Program-made: the position numbers and the translations under genes | Shown: positions 47,349 through 56,407 of the stretch, in pieces | Position numbering within the stretch: the first letter of the stretch is position 1 | Layout of the letters: the number at the start of each line of letters is the position of its first letter | Assembly: GCF_002811765.1 (NCBI RefSeq) | Contig: NZ_NPDR01000001.1 | Coordinates: 186,001 to 250,000 of the forward strand | Reading direction: 5' to 3' | Length of the DNA stretch: 64,000 nucleotides | Source: Leptospira saintgironsiae | GTDB taxonomy: Bacteria; Spirochaetota; Leptospiria; Leptospirales; Leptospiraceae | The notes under the pieces: generated by a model | The model's input: the letters and a program-made list of their open reading frames with translations, nothing else | Told to the model about the DNA's origin: nothing | Databases searched by the model: none

Positions 47349-49277
47349 ATGCACGCGATCGATTCCATCGAAGACAATGATATGTTGGATCCAAATACCT
47401 TGGACCTTCAAACCTATTTGGAAAAATATCCTTGGGAGGAAAAATGGACCTCTTTAGGAGAACCAATTGAAAAACTTTGGAAATTCGACTTGGATGTTTC
47501 TCCGGAAGAAGTATGGCCTTGGCTCATAGACACTTCTTCTTTTAATAAAAGAATAGATATTCCTGAAATGAAATTTCAGGAGATCAATGGTCGCCTTTTT
47601 GGAAAATCCAAAAACGCAGGTATCCCTGCTGAATGGGAAGAAGTTCCCTGGGAGTGGGAGTACTGCAAACAACTCAACAACGCACGCATCTACTCCAAAG
47701 GATTCGCTTACTATGTAAGAACAAGATATCTTGTTTATCCGTTAGGAACCGATTCCACTAGACTATTCGTATACTTCGGTTGGATCCCCAAAGGATGGTA
47801 CGGCAAAACCCTTTTAAAGATAGCAATGGTTCAGCTCGAAAAAGCCTATGGAAAAGGTTTGAAAAGTGTAGTTGAAGACGTAATCAAAACAAGATCTTAT
47901 CGTTGGCTAGGACCAAGCGCGTTAAGCATAATCAAAGAATCCAAATCAGAAAAAAATCCAGTTTTTCCTGCAAGAATGCAACAGATCCGAGTTGGTTATA
48001 TCAGAGAAGGACAACCCAGAGAATTAGTTGATAAGGTTTTAAATTATATTTTGGATGCAGATGAATCTGATCTTTATCGGATCAGGATCAAATCATTATC
48101 CAAGGCATGGAAAATCCCTGAAAAAGAATTACTCCTTGTATTTTTACACGGATGTAGATTGGGATTATTTACAATGAGTTGGGACGTGGTATGCCCACAT
48201 TGTAGAGGAGTCAGAACAGAAGCGCAACATTTAGGGGATCTTCCTACAAAAGATACCTGCGAAGTTTGCGAGATACAATTCGAAGCAAATCAATTGAATT
48301 CTATCGAGATCACTTTCCATGTGCATCCTTCTATCAGAGAAGTGCAAAAAAGAATGTTCTGTGCTGCTGAACCAGCTACTAAAAGCCATATTCGATTCCA
48401 AAAATATTTGGACTCTGGAGAAACATATAGTTCCAAACTTCTACTTTCTCCTGGCGTTTATAGACTAAGAGTAAATGGAGAAAAAAATTATTCTTTATTA
48501 GAGATCAAAGAAGAAGTCCAAAATGAAACCTTAGTTTGGAAAACAGGTGAGACCCCGGAACAAATAGAGATCGCGGATCATCCTAAACTAATCTTGGAAA
48601 ATTTATCTTCTTCCCGAAAAGGTTTTGTGATCGAGGAAAGAAGAGAAGACCAAGATTGTCTTAGGCCTACTGATTTATTCAATTTCCAAGACTTCCGAGA
48701 TCTATTTTCCCAAGAGGCCCTTTCCACAGATCTACAATTGGATATTGGAATGCAAACTATCCTATTTACGGATATAGTAGGTTCTACAAAATTCTATTAT
48801 AATAAAGGGGACTCAGGCGCATTCTCCGAAGTCAGATATCATTTCGTAGAAGTTTATAAAGTAGTAAGAGAATTCCAAGGTGCTGTTGTCAAAACGATTG
48901 GAGACGCAGTGATGGCGGCTTTCCCTTCTCCTAGCGCAGCGGTAGAAGCTTCCGTAAGACTCCAAGAATTTTTCTCGGAAGAAAATACTGAGACTCCTAT
49001 TCGAATTCGTATCAGTTTACATACAGGGCCTTGTTTGGCTGTGAATCTAAATAGTAATATAGATTACTTTGGGAACACAGTAAACTTTGCAGCCAAATTA
49101 CAAGCGATCGCAGATGGAGGAGAAGTTGTATTTTCTGAAGCAGTATTTAGAGAAAAACAACTTCGCCAATTGATGACCGAAAAAGGCTGGAAAGTTAAAA
49201 GAGTCAAATTTCATCAAAGCTGGATAAATGAAGAAACCCCTGCGTATAAATTGGTGTTTAACGGTGCAAAAATATGA
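47349..49277 (+). CDS. Class III adenylate/guanylate cyclase with N-terminal START/SRPBCC-like domain
   Basis: This 642-residue soluble protein has an N-terminal region (about 30-190) typical of the SRPBCC ligand-binding fold, a middle part with two CxxC pairs (CPHC ... CEVC, about 280-312) likely to bind zinc, and a C-terminal class III cyclase domain (about 465-640). Metal-binding Asp residues are in FTDIVGST and IGDAVMA, with the adenine-type Lys in VKTIGD and Asp in DYFGNTVN. The transition-state Arg after VNFAA is Lys instead. It probably makes cAMP on ligand binding. GGAGAG precedes the ATG. It overlaps the next gene by 4 bases. Confidence 0.85.
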   Translation: MHAIDSIEDNDMLDPNTLDLQTYLEKYPWEEKWTSLGEPIEKLWKFDLDVSPEEVWPWLIDTSSFNKRIDIPEMKFQEINGRLFGKSKNAGIPAEWEEVPWEWEYCKQLNNARIYSKGFAYYVRTRYLVYPLGTDSTRLFVYFGWIPKGWYGKTLLKIAMVQLEKAYGKGLKSVVEDVIKTRSYRWLGPSALSIIKESKSEKNPVFPARMQQIRVGYIREGQPRELVDKVLNYILDADESDLYRIRIKSLSKAWKIPEKELLLVFLHGCRLGLFTMSWDVVCPHCRGVRTEAQHLGDLPTKDTCEVCEIQFEANQLNSIEITFHVHPSIREVQKRMFCAAEPATKSHIRFQKYLDSGETYSSKLLLSPGVYRLRVNGEKNYSLLEIKEEVQNETLVWKTGETPEQIEIADHPKLILENLSSSRKGFVIEERREDQDCLRPTDLFNFQDFRDLFSQEALSTDLQLDIGMQTILFTDIVGSTKFYYNKGDSGAFSEVRYHFVEVYKVVREFQGAVVKTIGDAVMAAFPSPSAAVEASVRLQEFFSEENTETPIRIRISLHTGPCLAVNLNSNIDYFGNTVNFAAKLQAIADGGEVVFSEAVFREKQLRQLMTEKGWKVKRVKFHQSWINEETPAYKLVFNGAKI

Positions 49278-49648
49278 TATTTAAAATAGTTTCTCTTTTC
49301 TTAGCTGCTTATTTCATTTTCGCAGGTGCAGTTCAGTATAACGATCCTGATCCACTTCATTGGATGCTTCTGTACTTTACTTCTTCTTTAGCTTGTATAC
49401 TTGCTGCGCTCGATAAGGATAAACTTCCTTTATTGTATGCGATCATAGGTATGGCCGGAATTGAAATAGCAGCTACGATCGATGGATTTTTTGATTGGTT
49501 AAGAACTGGTAACGAAAATCTGATCACTGCAAAGATGACTGACGAAAAACCATATATAGAACTGGGGAGAGAATTTTTAGGAGCTCTCATTAGTATCATA
49601 GTCATTACTTGGCTTTGGTTTAGAAAACGTCCTAAAAATTCTAAATAA
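49274..49648 (+). CDS. TMEM220-family membrane protein
   Basis: This 124-residue inner-membrane protein has four hydrophobic helices (about 4-20, 30-46, 51-68, 98-116). The FAGAVQYNDPDPLHWM block is the signature of the TMEM220 family, found in bacteria and animals with unknown function. The ATG overlaps the stop of the cyclase gene (ATGA), so the two are translated together. That association with a cyclase may be a clue to its role (inference). Confidence 0.82.
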   Translation: MIFKIVSLFLAAYFIFAGAVQYNDPDPLHWMLLYFTSSLACILAALDKDKLPLLYAIIGMAGIEIAATIDGFFDWLRTGNENLITAKMTDEKPYIELGREFLGALISIIVITWLWFRKRPKNSK

Positions 49649-49656
49649 TCTAGCCG

Positions 49657-50541
49657 ATGACATCTCTTCCTAAATTTACTAAAAAGAAAAAAGGCAAAGC
49701 TCTTATCATAGAAGGTGGAGGAATGAGAGGCTCCTTTGCAGGCGGAGTTCTTTCTTCTATGGCTCCCAATTATCCGCCTAACAAATTTGATCTGATCGTT
49801 GCAGTCTCTTCCGGTTCTTGCTCTTCTGCATATTATGTTACAGAACCTAATCCTTCTTCTGAAGATATTGAAAGAGCTCTGGACATTTGGAGAAAAGAAT
49901 TAGCAGGAAATCATCTTATCTCCTTTTGGAATCTTTTTAAAGGCAAAAGAATATTAGACCAAGATTATCTAATAGATCATATTTTCCAAGAGAAGGTACC
50001 GATCAAAACAGAAGTGCTGAAACAAAAGAAAACCGTTCCTTTTTATATTGTGGTCAGTAATTTCAAAACCTTGCAGCCGGAATACATAAGAGCCACTTCT
50101 CAAAATCTTTTTCCCCTACTTAGAGCTGCAACTTCTCTGCCAATTGCAACTAAAGGTTATGGCCTTTTAGAAAATGCAAAGTATACGGACGGAGGAGTTT
50201 TAGATCCTATTCCAGTCGAAGCAGTATTATCTGCAGGTTATAAAGATATTACAGTCATTCTCACAAAACCAATGGATTTTAGATTAACCCCTACAAGTCC
50301 TTTATTAGGAAGTCTTGCATTTCCCAAATTTCCAGAAATGGGAAAAGCATTCATAGAACAGAGATACAATCGTTATAACCGAGCCATGGAGATACTGAAT
50401 GATCCACCTAAAGGGATTCGTTTTGAAATTATAGCTCCTGAAAAAACACTTCCTGCAGGAAGAATGACCACAAATGCAAACCTATTGAATGAAAACGTTC
50501 AGCTAGGAATAGAGCTCGGAAAAAAGATTTTCCCTAAGTAA
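49657..50541 (+). CDS. Patatin-like phospholipase (YjjU/RssA type)
   Basis: This 294-residue patatin-domain lipid hydrolase has the oxyanion block IEGGGMRGSFAGG, the nucleophile elbow AVSSGS with its Ser (near residue 53; the first Gly of GxSxG is Ala), and the second dyad motif YTDGGVLDPIP with the catalytic Asp. No signal peptide is present, so it is cytoplasmic. It resembles E. coli YjjU. It follows the TMEM220 gene by eight bases and is probably in the cyclase transcript. Confidence 0.88.
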   Translation: MTSLPKFTKKKKGKALIIEGGGMRGSFAGGVLSSMAPNYPPNKFDLIVAVSSGSCSSAYYVTEPNPSSEDIERALDIWRKELAGNHLISFWNLFKGKRILDQDYLIDHIFQEKVPIKTEVLKQKKTVPFYIVVSNFKTLQPEYIRATSQNLFPLLRAATSLPIATKGYGLLENAKYTDGGVLDPIPVEAVLSAGYKDITVILTKPMDFRLTPTSPLLGSLAFPKFPEMGKAFIEQRYNRYNRAMEILNDPPKGIRFEIIAPEKTLPAGRMTTNANLLNENVQLGIELGKKIFPK

Positions 50542-50606
50542 AAATTCTCTCCAGCTGTCCAATTTCCAAAACCTCAATTGATTTAAGGATAACAAAAAGA
50601 GGTTTT

Positions 50607-51545
50607 ATGAAACGTATCTTATTATGGTCCTTCTTGGCCGTTCTTCTACTCATCCCAATATTTATGAGCTTTGGGATTTGGTCCGCAAGCAACCAGTTAT
50701 TATATCCTGTTTGGAGAGATAATAAAGATTTCTCCGAATGTAATTCTGAAACAGAAAAACATTGGGGACAATCTTGCGGAAATTTAAGAAGTTCCAATGA
50801 GTTCAAATTCGAAGAACTAAAGATACCATCTACAAATGGATTTGATCTTCCTACTTGGAAAATAGGCACTCTTGAAAATGGAAAAGGAAAATCGAAAGGT
50901 GCCATCTTTTTAGTCCATGGGGGAGGAAGTGATAAAAGAGAAATGACAAAACATATCCGCTTCTTTTTAAAAAGAGGACTGGATGTTTTCAGTTTCGATT
51001 TTAGTTGTCATGGAGAAGCATATTGTGTGACTCCAGGACTAAGTTATGGTTATAGAGAATCTAAAGATGTTCTATCTATGTATCGATATCTTTCAGAAAG
51101 ATATGATCAGATCTACGCGTTCGGAAGTTCTGTAGGAGCTTCTTCTATCCTGATATCTTTACCGGAGATGTCTAAACTTTCCGCAGTGATCGCCGAAAAT
51201 CCAATGTATAATTTTGAAAGATTGATCTTAGAATTTCCGGGCACAGCAAATGAAATTCCGGCATTCTTTTCTCATCTTTTGATCAAACTCACACAGATCA
51301 GAGGAAAGTTTGAAACTTCACCAAGTCCTGCAAGTTCCTTGGCGAATACCAAATCAATACCGATCTTATTTATTCATAGTAAAGAAGATCAGGTAGTTCC
51401 TTTTCAACAAAGCCAAGACTTAGCGAATATTTATAATGGCCCGAGCGAAGTTTGGCTCTTAGAAAAAGGAGAACATGGAGCCGCGAGGGAAACGAATTCG
51501 AAAGAGTATGAGAGAAGGGTTACTCGTTTTCTAGATAACTTATAG
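50607..51545 (+). CDS. Alpha/beta hydrolase, membrane-anchored
   Basis: This 312-residue protein has an N-terminal hydrophobic helix (about 4-27), serving as anchor or signal peptide, and an alpha/beta hydrolase fold with the oxyanion block FLVHGGGSDKRE, the nucleophile elbow AFGSSVGASS, the acid in HSKEDQVVP and the His in GEHGAA. The substrate is unknown. Cys residues in SECNSETEKHWGQSC may form a periplasmic disulphide. The gene ends eight bases before the tmRNA-derived repeat. Confidence 0.83.
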   Translation: MKRILLWSFLAVLLLIPIFMSFGIWSASNQLLYPVWRDNKDFSECNSETEKHWGQSCGNLRSSNEFKFEELKIPSTNGFDLPTWKIGTLENGKGKSKGAIFLVHGGGSDKREMTKHIRFFLKRGLDVFSFDFSCHGEAYCVTPGLSYGYRESKDVLSMYRYLSERYDQIYAFGSSVGASSILISLPEMSKLSAVIAENPMYNFERLILEFPGTANEIPAFFSHLLIKLTQIRGKFETSPSPASSLANTKSIPILFIHSKEDQVVPFQQSQDLANIYNGPSEVWLLEKGEHGAARETNSKEYERRVTRFLDNL

Positions 51546-51552
51546 TGAAAAA

Positions 51553-51586
51553 ATTTGAAAGATTGCAATGGAGACGCCGGGGTTCG
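51553..51586. repeat. 34-bp direct repeat, copy 1 (displaced tmRNA 3' end)
   Basis: This 34-bp sequence, beginning ATTTGAAAGATTGC and ending GCCGGGGTTCG, is identical to 51741-51774. Its right-hand 18 bases match the 3' terminus of the tmRNA gene and the first 16 match the DNA just outside it. This arrangement is typical of attachment sites made when an integrase targets a tmRNA 3' end. Confidence 0.9.
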
Positions 51587-51740
51587 CCGCGACGCAATCT
51601 CGCATCCTGCTCGATTGGGCTCTGCGGCGTCCCATCCAAGCCTCGCTACATCCTGTAGCTCGGTCGCAACGATTTACGCTTCCTATGGGGCGCTATCGTT
51701 GCTTTCTTGGCTGGGCTTCGAACCCCTCAGATATTATTTT
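51587..51740. other. 154-bp insert between the tmRNA repeats
   Basis: The insert is visibly richer in G and C than its surroundings. It includes an imperfect tandem pair (CTCGCATCCTGCTCGATTG, then CTCGCTACATCCTGTAGCTC), an inverted pair CAACGAT/ATCGTTG, and a TTCGAACCCC T-loop-like end. Open frames across it (51555-51746, 51568-51798) have no ribosome site and look like chance. It is probably the decayed remainder of an inserted element. No integrase gene is present. Confidence 0.5.
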
Positions 51741-51774
51741 ATTTGAAAGATTGCAATGGAGACGCCGGGGTTCG
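51741..51774. repeat. 34-bp direct repeat, copy 2 (includes tmRNA 3' end)
   Basis: This copy is exactly the same as 51553-51586. Positions 51757-51774 are the 3'-most 18 bases of the intact tmRNA gene (minus strand), and 51741-51756 is its downstream flank. Confidence 0.9.
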
Positions 51775-52100
51775 AACCCGGGTCCTATTGTGCCTTAATG
51801 GGGCCTCTACATGTTTGTCTTATGTTTTAAATCTCGAAAGGCCTTAGCCCACAAGCAGGCGTGTCCTTCCTATTCGATCCAAATACTCTTTAAATCGTGA
51901 ACCGAAAACCGATCTAAAAAGTCTCCCGTTTAAGGCAGAAGAAAAACCACCGGGAGAGTAAGCCTTTCTTCCGTAGTAGCGATTAAGCTGCTAGTGCTAA
52001 TTCGTTGTTAGCGTTTAAAGTTTTGAAGGTTTTTAAGAGGCCCCTCACCCCTACATGCCACCACATCTTAACTACAACAGTCGAAACCTAATTCGTCCCC
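51757..52100 (-). ncRNA. ssrA: Transfer-messenger RNA
   Basis: tmRNA rescues stalled ribosomes. Read on the minus strand, the 344-base RNA starts GGGGACGAATTAGGTTTCGA and ends in the T-arm GGGTTCGAACCCCGG then CGTCTCCA. The first seven bases pair with CGTCTCC to form the acceptor stem. The tag reading frame GCT AAC AAC GAA TTA GCA CTA GCA GCT TAA (51983-52012) encodes ANNELALAA. A perfect 34-bp repeat of its 3' end lies 188 bp further along. Confidence 0.96.
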
Positions 52101-52179
52101 GTAGATTTAATGATTAGACTAAAAATCCGTTGAGCTAGTTAGGAAATCAAGAAAAAGTAGATCCGTTGGCGCTTCGATT

Positions 52180-53028
52180 TTGAAAAATTTCATTCTACTA
52201 TTTTCGGTTTTATTGTTCTATTGCGGGACTTCTTCTTCCCCGAAAATCAAAAACCCAAGCCAGGAGATTTCCGGTTCAAAATTACCTCCTGGTGAATTAC
52301 AAGACGGATTGTATGCAATCCTAGTTGGAAAATCATTCTATCCAAATCGACTTACAAATTCAGACGAACAGGAAGGTGAATCTGAGATCGCATTCTTATT
52401 CTATCTAATAAAATTAGAAAAACGTTATATTTTGATCGATACAGGAACTTCTTCTATATCTACGCCTGAGATTACAGTCCATAATTGGATTTCTCCGGAT
52501 AAAATTTTAGGTTCGGCCGGGATTAAACCTGGAATGATCGGAGAAATTATTCTTACTCATTTTCATTCGGATCATTCAGGAGGAATTGGCCTTTTTCCAA
52601 ATGCAAAAGTTTATACAACTCCTGAGGATTGGGATTCAATTAAAAAAACAAATCGATCCGCAAACAACAAACTCACGACCAAAGAAAGATCAGGCAAAGT
52701 CCAATTCGTAGGCTCCAGTCTAGAAGTTTTTAAGAATTTTCGGATCTTATTAACCAGAGGACATACACAAGGTTCAATTGCAGTAGAATGGTTAAAATCT
52801 CCAGGTAAAAGATTTTTAATCACAGGAGATGAATGTTATTGGATAGAATTTTGCAAACAAGGCCAGGGTCTTTCTTCGGAGGGGGCCTTCTCCCTTTCTA
52901 ATAATAAAGAATTTTTAGATTATGTTTCTGTTCTGTCTTCGAGCGGGGCCAAAATTTTTACAATGCATGATCCTGCCGTTTTATCTTTTGGTGAAGAGAT
53001 CTTTCCCAGGATTTATAAATTAGATTAA
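52180..53028 (+). CDS. MBL-fold metallo-hydrolase, probable lipoprotein
   Basis: This 282-residue protein has a short hydrophobic leader ending in LLFYC, a relaxed lipobox with the Cys near residue 15. The metallo-beta-lactamase core shows THFHSDHSGG (HxHxDH), later GHTQGS and ITGDECY, which provide the zinc ligands. It resembles N-acyl-homoserine lactonase-like enzymes in outline, but the substrate cannot be stated. The start is a TTG at 52180 with no strong ribosome site. It converges on the second acyl-CoA ligase gene, with a terminator between. Confidence 0.82.
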   Translation: MKNFILLFSVLLFYCGTSSSPKIKNPSQEISGSKLPPGELQDGLYAILVGKSFYPNRLTNSDEQEGESEIAFLFYLIKLEKRYILIDTGTSSISTPEITVHNWISPDKILGSAGIKPGMIGEIILTHFHSDHSGGIGLFPNAKVYTTPEDWDSIKKTNRSANNKLTTKERSGKVQFVGSSLEVFKNFRILLTRGHTQGSIAVEWLKSPGKRFLITGDECYWIEFCKQGQGLSSEGAFSLSNNKEFLDYVSVLSSSGAKIFTMHDPAVLSFGEEIFPRIYKLD

Positions 53029-53029
53029 A

Positions 53030-53065
53030 AAAAAATCCCCCGGTTTTTGGCCCGAGGGATTTTCT
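53030..53065. terminator. Bidirectional terminator between convergent genes
   Basis: AAAATCCC with following CGG pairs with CCCGAGGGATTTT around a TTTTT-containing loop (one bulge). A-runs on the left and T-runs on the right allow use by both the MBL-hydrolase gene and the acyl-CoA ligase gene. Confidence 0.8.
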
Positions 53066-53090
53066 GAAACACTGATTAGAATCTAAGCTC

Positions 53091-55148
53091 TTATTTATAA
53101 ACTTTATCGATTCTCTTCTGATATTTTTCAGTAATCACGTGTCTTTTCATTTTGAGTAGGTTAGTCAATTCATCACCTATTTCAAAAGGTTTTTGAGCAA
53201 GTACTACATGCTGGATCAATTCGAAAGATTTGAATCCGTGCTTAGTGCTATTATATTCTCTAATTTCCTTTTTATAGAAATCGATCACCTTAGCATTATC
53301 AATCAAATCCTTGATATCCTTAGCTTGGATCCCATTTTGAGCTAACCAAGGTTGTAGGACTTCTATATCCGGAACGATAATCGCTCCTAGGGATTTTTGG
53401 TCCTGACCAAATACCATAGATTGTTTGATATAAGGAGATTCGTCCATACGATTTTCTATTGGAACCGGCTCTACGTTTTCTCCACCCAAAAGAACTACAG
53501 TTTCTTTTGCTCTTCCTGTAAGCGTTAGAGTATGTTTGTAGTTGATGAACCCGATATCTCCGGTGTTCAACCATCCGTCTACAATGGTCTTCTTAGTGGT
53601 TTCAGGATTTTTATAATATCCTTTCATCACTTGAGGCCCTTTGATATGAACGATACCTTTTACTCCAAGCTTACCAGCAAGAATCTGTCTTTGATCATTG
53701 ATATGAGTTAACACGTTTCCATGATCGTCTCTCAACTGAAGTTCAGTTTGAGGAACTACATATCCTACGGAACCGATGATCGGATAATCATAGTGGCGAA
53801 CTGAGATCACAGGAGCACTTTCAGTCATTCCGTAACCTTCCAATACCAGTAATCCGATATCGTTGAAGAAATTATCCACGTGACGTTGTAAAGCTCCACC
53901 ACCGGATAGTGTTCCTCTCAAACGTCCACCGGTAGCTTGGCGGATCTTAGAAAGGACGATAGTATCCAAAGTTTTGAAGTTAAAGATAAGCCCTAAAATC
54001 GCGATAGTAAGCAGAACTGGCGCTAAGAATGCCAACTCAGGTTTATACATCTTGATATAAGAATATCCCACTGCACTGATCAAAGAAACTGTGAATGGTC
54101 CAAAAACAATTACTCGAGCAATAGCCTTAATAGCAAGTGCAAGAGATTGGAAGATATTACGGTTTTCGTAATCCACTTCTTTTCCAGTTAGGAAACGAAC
54201 CCCAGCATTATAGTTCTTAGAGAACAGATATGCAGTATTAAAGAGGAATTTACGAACTGGAGGAGTCTGCTTAGGATCGTTGATCTTATTGTAAATCCCA
54301 GTATAGATACTTTCCCAAACCCTTGGAGCAGAAGCCATAAAAGAAGGTCTCGCTTTTGCGAGGTCATTTCGTAGGTCAGCAACCTTAGTATAGAAAGTAG
54401 AAATCCCAAGAGAGATTGCAGAGTATTCTACAACTCTTTCGAAAATATGCCATACAGGTAGAATTGACAACATACTGTCGTCATCGCGTATAATTGATTT
54501 TTTTAGGATCAAAGGAACAACATGTTCCATCTGGTGAGCCATGTTGGAATGCATTAACATTACACCTTTTGGCATTCCAGTTGTTCCAGAAGTATAGATC
54601 AGAGTGAATAGATCATCAGGTTTGATACCTTCGATTCTCTTTTCAGTCTTGTGTCCACCTTTAGATCTTAACTCTTTTCCAGTTTCGATCAGATCATAAA
54701 GATGCAAAACGCCTTTCGCTTTTGTTTTGCTATCTTTATCCATAATGATTATGGTTTCAACGCCTTTCAATTTGGCTTTGTTCTTAAGGAACTTCTCGTA
54801 CATCTTATCGTTTTCTAAGAAAACTACAGAAGCTTCCGAGTGTGTTAAGATATACTCCATCTCAGAATCGGTTACGTCAGTTCCTCTTGGAACGTTTGCA
54901 CAACCGGAGAGTAAAACTCCCGCATCAACGATGATCCATTCCAAACGGTTATCCGCTAACACACCGATATGTTCGCGGGCCTTCACACCTAAATCTATTA
55001 ATGCCTCTGATAAACAGAGACCTAGATCTACTAATTGTTTAAAGCTGGTCGATTGATATTCTTTATTTTCATCCTTCGACCAAAACGCTGGTCTGTCCCC
55101 ATAAGACTCGGAAGCCTTAAGGTACATGTCTGCTAAATTCTTGTACAT
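53091..55148 (-). CDS. Long-chain acyl-CoA synthetase (AMP-forming), second copy
   Basis: This 685-residue ANL ligase is a paralogue of 13812-15704, sharing [48 protein letters not shown] and [13 protein letters not shown]. It also carries a hydrophobic insert (about 335-400) with two possible membrane helices between the adenylate domain halves, longer than in the first copy. It activates fatty acids, probably at the membrane. It is single, with no catabolic neighbours, so it may serve lipid synthesis or uptake instead (inference). The ATG start is preceded by AAGGAAC. Confidence 0.92.
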   Translation of the reverse strand: MYKNLADMYLKASESYGDRPAFWSKDENKEYQSTSFKQLVDLGLCLSEALIDLGVKAREHIGVLADNRLEWIIVDAGVLLSGCANVPRGTDVTDSEMEYILTHSEASVVFLENDKMYEKFLKNKAKLKGVETIIIMDKDSKTKAKGVLHLYDLIETGKELRSKGGHKTEKRIEGIKPDDLFTLIYTSGTTGMPKGVMLMHSNMAHQMEHVVPLILKKSIIRDDDSMLSILPVWHIFERVVEYSAISLGISTFYTKVADLRNDLAKARPSFMASAPRVWESIYTGIYNKINDPKQTPPVRKFLFNTAYLFSKNYNAGVRFLTGKEVDYENRNIFQSLALAIKAIARVIVFGPFTVSLISAVGYSYIKMYKPELAFLAPVLLTIAILGLIFNFKTLDTIVLSKIRQATGGRLRGTLSGGGALQRHVDNFFNDIGLLVLEGYGMTESAPVISVRHYDYPIIGSVGYVVPQTELQLRDDHGNVLTHINDQRQILAGKLGVKGIVHIKGPQVMKGYYKNPETTKKTIVDGWLNTGDIGFINYKHTLTLTGRAKETVVLLGGENVEPVPIENRMDESPYIKQSMVFGQDQKSLGAIIVPDIEVLQPWLAQNGIQAKDIKDLIDNAKVIDFYKKEIREYNSTKHGFKSFELIQHVVLAQKPFEIGDELTNLLKMKRHVITEKYQKRIDKVYK

Positions 55149-55301
55149 TGGAGTTGTTCCTTTGAAGAAGGGATATATTACGCTTATCTCAATAAAGCGC
55201 GTTTACGTTAATGTGAGAAGACGACCCGTCAACTAAATTTTAGAAGAAGTCAAAGCGTAGGTGCAGTGCAAAATCGAAGGAGAGATATGTAAAAAGAGAA
55301 A

Positions 55302-55330
55302 ACTCCGCTCGAAAGGACCTCGAACGGAGT
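55302..55330 (-). terminator. Terminator of the charged exported-protein gene
   Basis: ACTCCGCTCGA (55302-55312) pairs with TCGAACGGAGT (55320-55330), with one G-T wobble over a 7-base loop. Read on the minus strand it is followed by TTTCTCTTTTTA. It lies 15 bases after the stop at 55346. Confidence 0.75.
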
Positions 55331-55345
55331 GAGAAAGGAAAAATA

Positions 55346-55633
55346 TTACTGTTGTTCTTCGCCAGCGCCTTCTTCTGCAGGAGCAGGAGTAGAGTCAGAC
55401 TTGGTTCCTTCTTCTTTTCCTTTTTTGGAATCTTTCTTATGCTTCTTATGGTGTTTTTTCTTACCTTTTTTCTTCTTAGCTTTCTTTTCTTTTTTCTCAG
55501 CTTTAGAAGCACCAGCATCTTCAGTCTTTGCAGGAGCATCGCCGGTAGTCTCTTGTGCGCTAACTCCGGTGAAACCGAAAAGAGCGATTGCAGACACAAG
55601 AAGGGTAACAAGAATTTTTTTGAATAGGTCCAT
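55346..55633 (-). CDS. Small exported Lys/Glu-rich protein
   Basis: This 95-residue protein has a signal peptide (about 1-26, ending VSAQ). The mature part is of very low complexity: a Lys/His block (about 48-68, KKGKKKHHKKHKKD), then an acidic, Pro/Ala tail. AGGAAGA lies 5 bases before the ATG and a terminator follows, so it should be expressed. The His/Lys cluster could bind metal or nucleic acid, or peptidoglycan (inference). I do not recognise a family. Plus-strand frames over it are shadows caused by its repetitive codons. Confidence 0.7.
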   Translation of the reverse strand: MDLFKKILVTLLVSAIALFGFTGVSAQETTGDAPAKTEDAGASKAEKKEKKAKKKKGKKKHHKKHKKDSKKGKEEGTKSDSTPAPAEEGAGEEQQ

Positions 55634-55714
55634 TATGATCTTCCTATAGAAACTTTGGTTTGTGTCGTAATTTTATTATTATGCGAGGCAAATCAAATCC
55701 ATTTTACATAAAAA

Positions 55715-56407
55715 TCAGATTTCATCCATAGGAGGGACCCATTTGTTCGGGATTGCTACAGCGAGTGACAGACGGTCCAAAAATTTATCTTTCGGGATTT
55801 CGTAAGCTCCCAAATTCAAAGTAACCGGATTCATCTGTTGGGTATCGAATAATGTGAAGCCATCCTTCTTCAATGCCTCAAACAGAAAGTAGAGCCCGAT
55901 CTTCCCAAAATCAGGTAAAAAGGAGAACATAGACTCTCCAGCAAAAAATTTACCGATGGCGACTCCATACACTCCTCCACCTAACCGTCCATTTTCGTCC
56001 CAGACTTCTACACTATGAGCATAACCTTCCTTATGAAAGTTAGTAAAACCCTGTAGAAAGTTCTCTGTTATCCAAGTTTGTTCTTCTGTCCTGAATGCGC
56101 AGCAACGCATAACTTGTTCAAATGCACGATTGAATGTGACTGTGAATTTTTTTTGGCGAATTCTTCTATGAACTCTGGAACTAATATGTAGAACATTGAG
56201 GTCAAAGATAGCCCTCGGATCCAAAGAAAACCAAAGTAAAGGTTTATCCGCCCAAGGAAAAATCCCGCGAGTATAAGCATATATAAGTCGATCCGGTTTT
56301 AGATCTCCGCCGATACCCACAACCTCTTCTATAGAATGTCTAGGATCCGCGAAAAAATCGGAAAAGTCCCGGATAGGAGAATACTGATTTTGTCTAGGGT
56401 TTTCCAT
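55715..56407 (-). CDS. aat: Leucyl/phenylalanyl-tRNA-protein transferase
   Basis: Aat adds Leu or Phe to proteins with N-terminal Arg or Lys, marking them for ClpAP decay. The 230-residue length is normal. Blocks [20 protein letters not shown] (GGDL ... YTRGIFPW), [30 protein letters not shown] and GESMFSF are all present. The ATG directly follows the stop of the thpR gene (TAA-ATG), so it is translationally coupled. Confidence 0.95.
   Translation of the reverse strand: MENPRQNQYSPIRDFSDFFADPRHSIEEVVGIGGDLKPDRLIYAYTRGIFPWADKPLLWFSLDPRAIFDLNVLHISSRVHRRIRQKKFTVTFNRAFEQVMRCCAFRTEEQTWITENFLQGFTNFHKEGYAHSVEVWDENGRLGGGVYGVAIGKFFAGESMFSFLPDFGKIGLYFLFEALKKDGFTLFDTQQMNPVTLNLGAYEIPKDKFLDRLSLAVAIPNKWVPPMDEI

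Noticed and set aside
51716..51735. A tRNA-like T-loop (TTCGAACCCC) in the 154-bp insert
   Set aside because: No acceptor, D or anticodon stem can be drawn around it. It is more likely a decayed copy of a tRNA/tmRNA end than a gene.
51555..51798. Two plus-strand reading frames over the tmRNA-derived repeat and insert
   Set aside because: They have no ribosome site, cover the 3' end of tmRNA and read through RNA-like T-loop sequence. The encoded peptides look like chance translation.
55240..55649. Several overlapping frames on both strands around the Lys-rich exported gene
   Set aside because: They are produced by repeated AAG/AAA codons read in other frames. Only the frame at 55346-55633 has a signal peptide and ribosome site.
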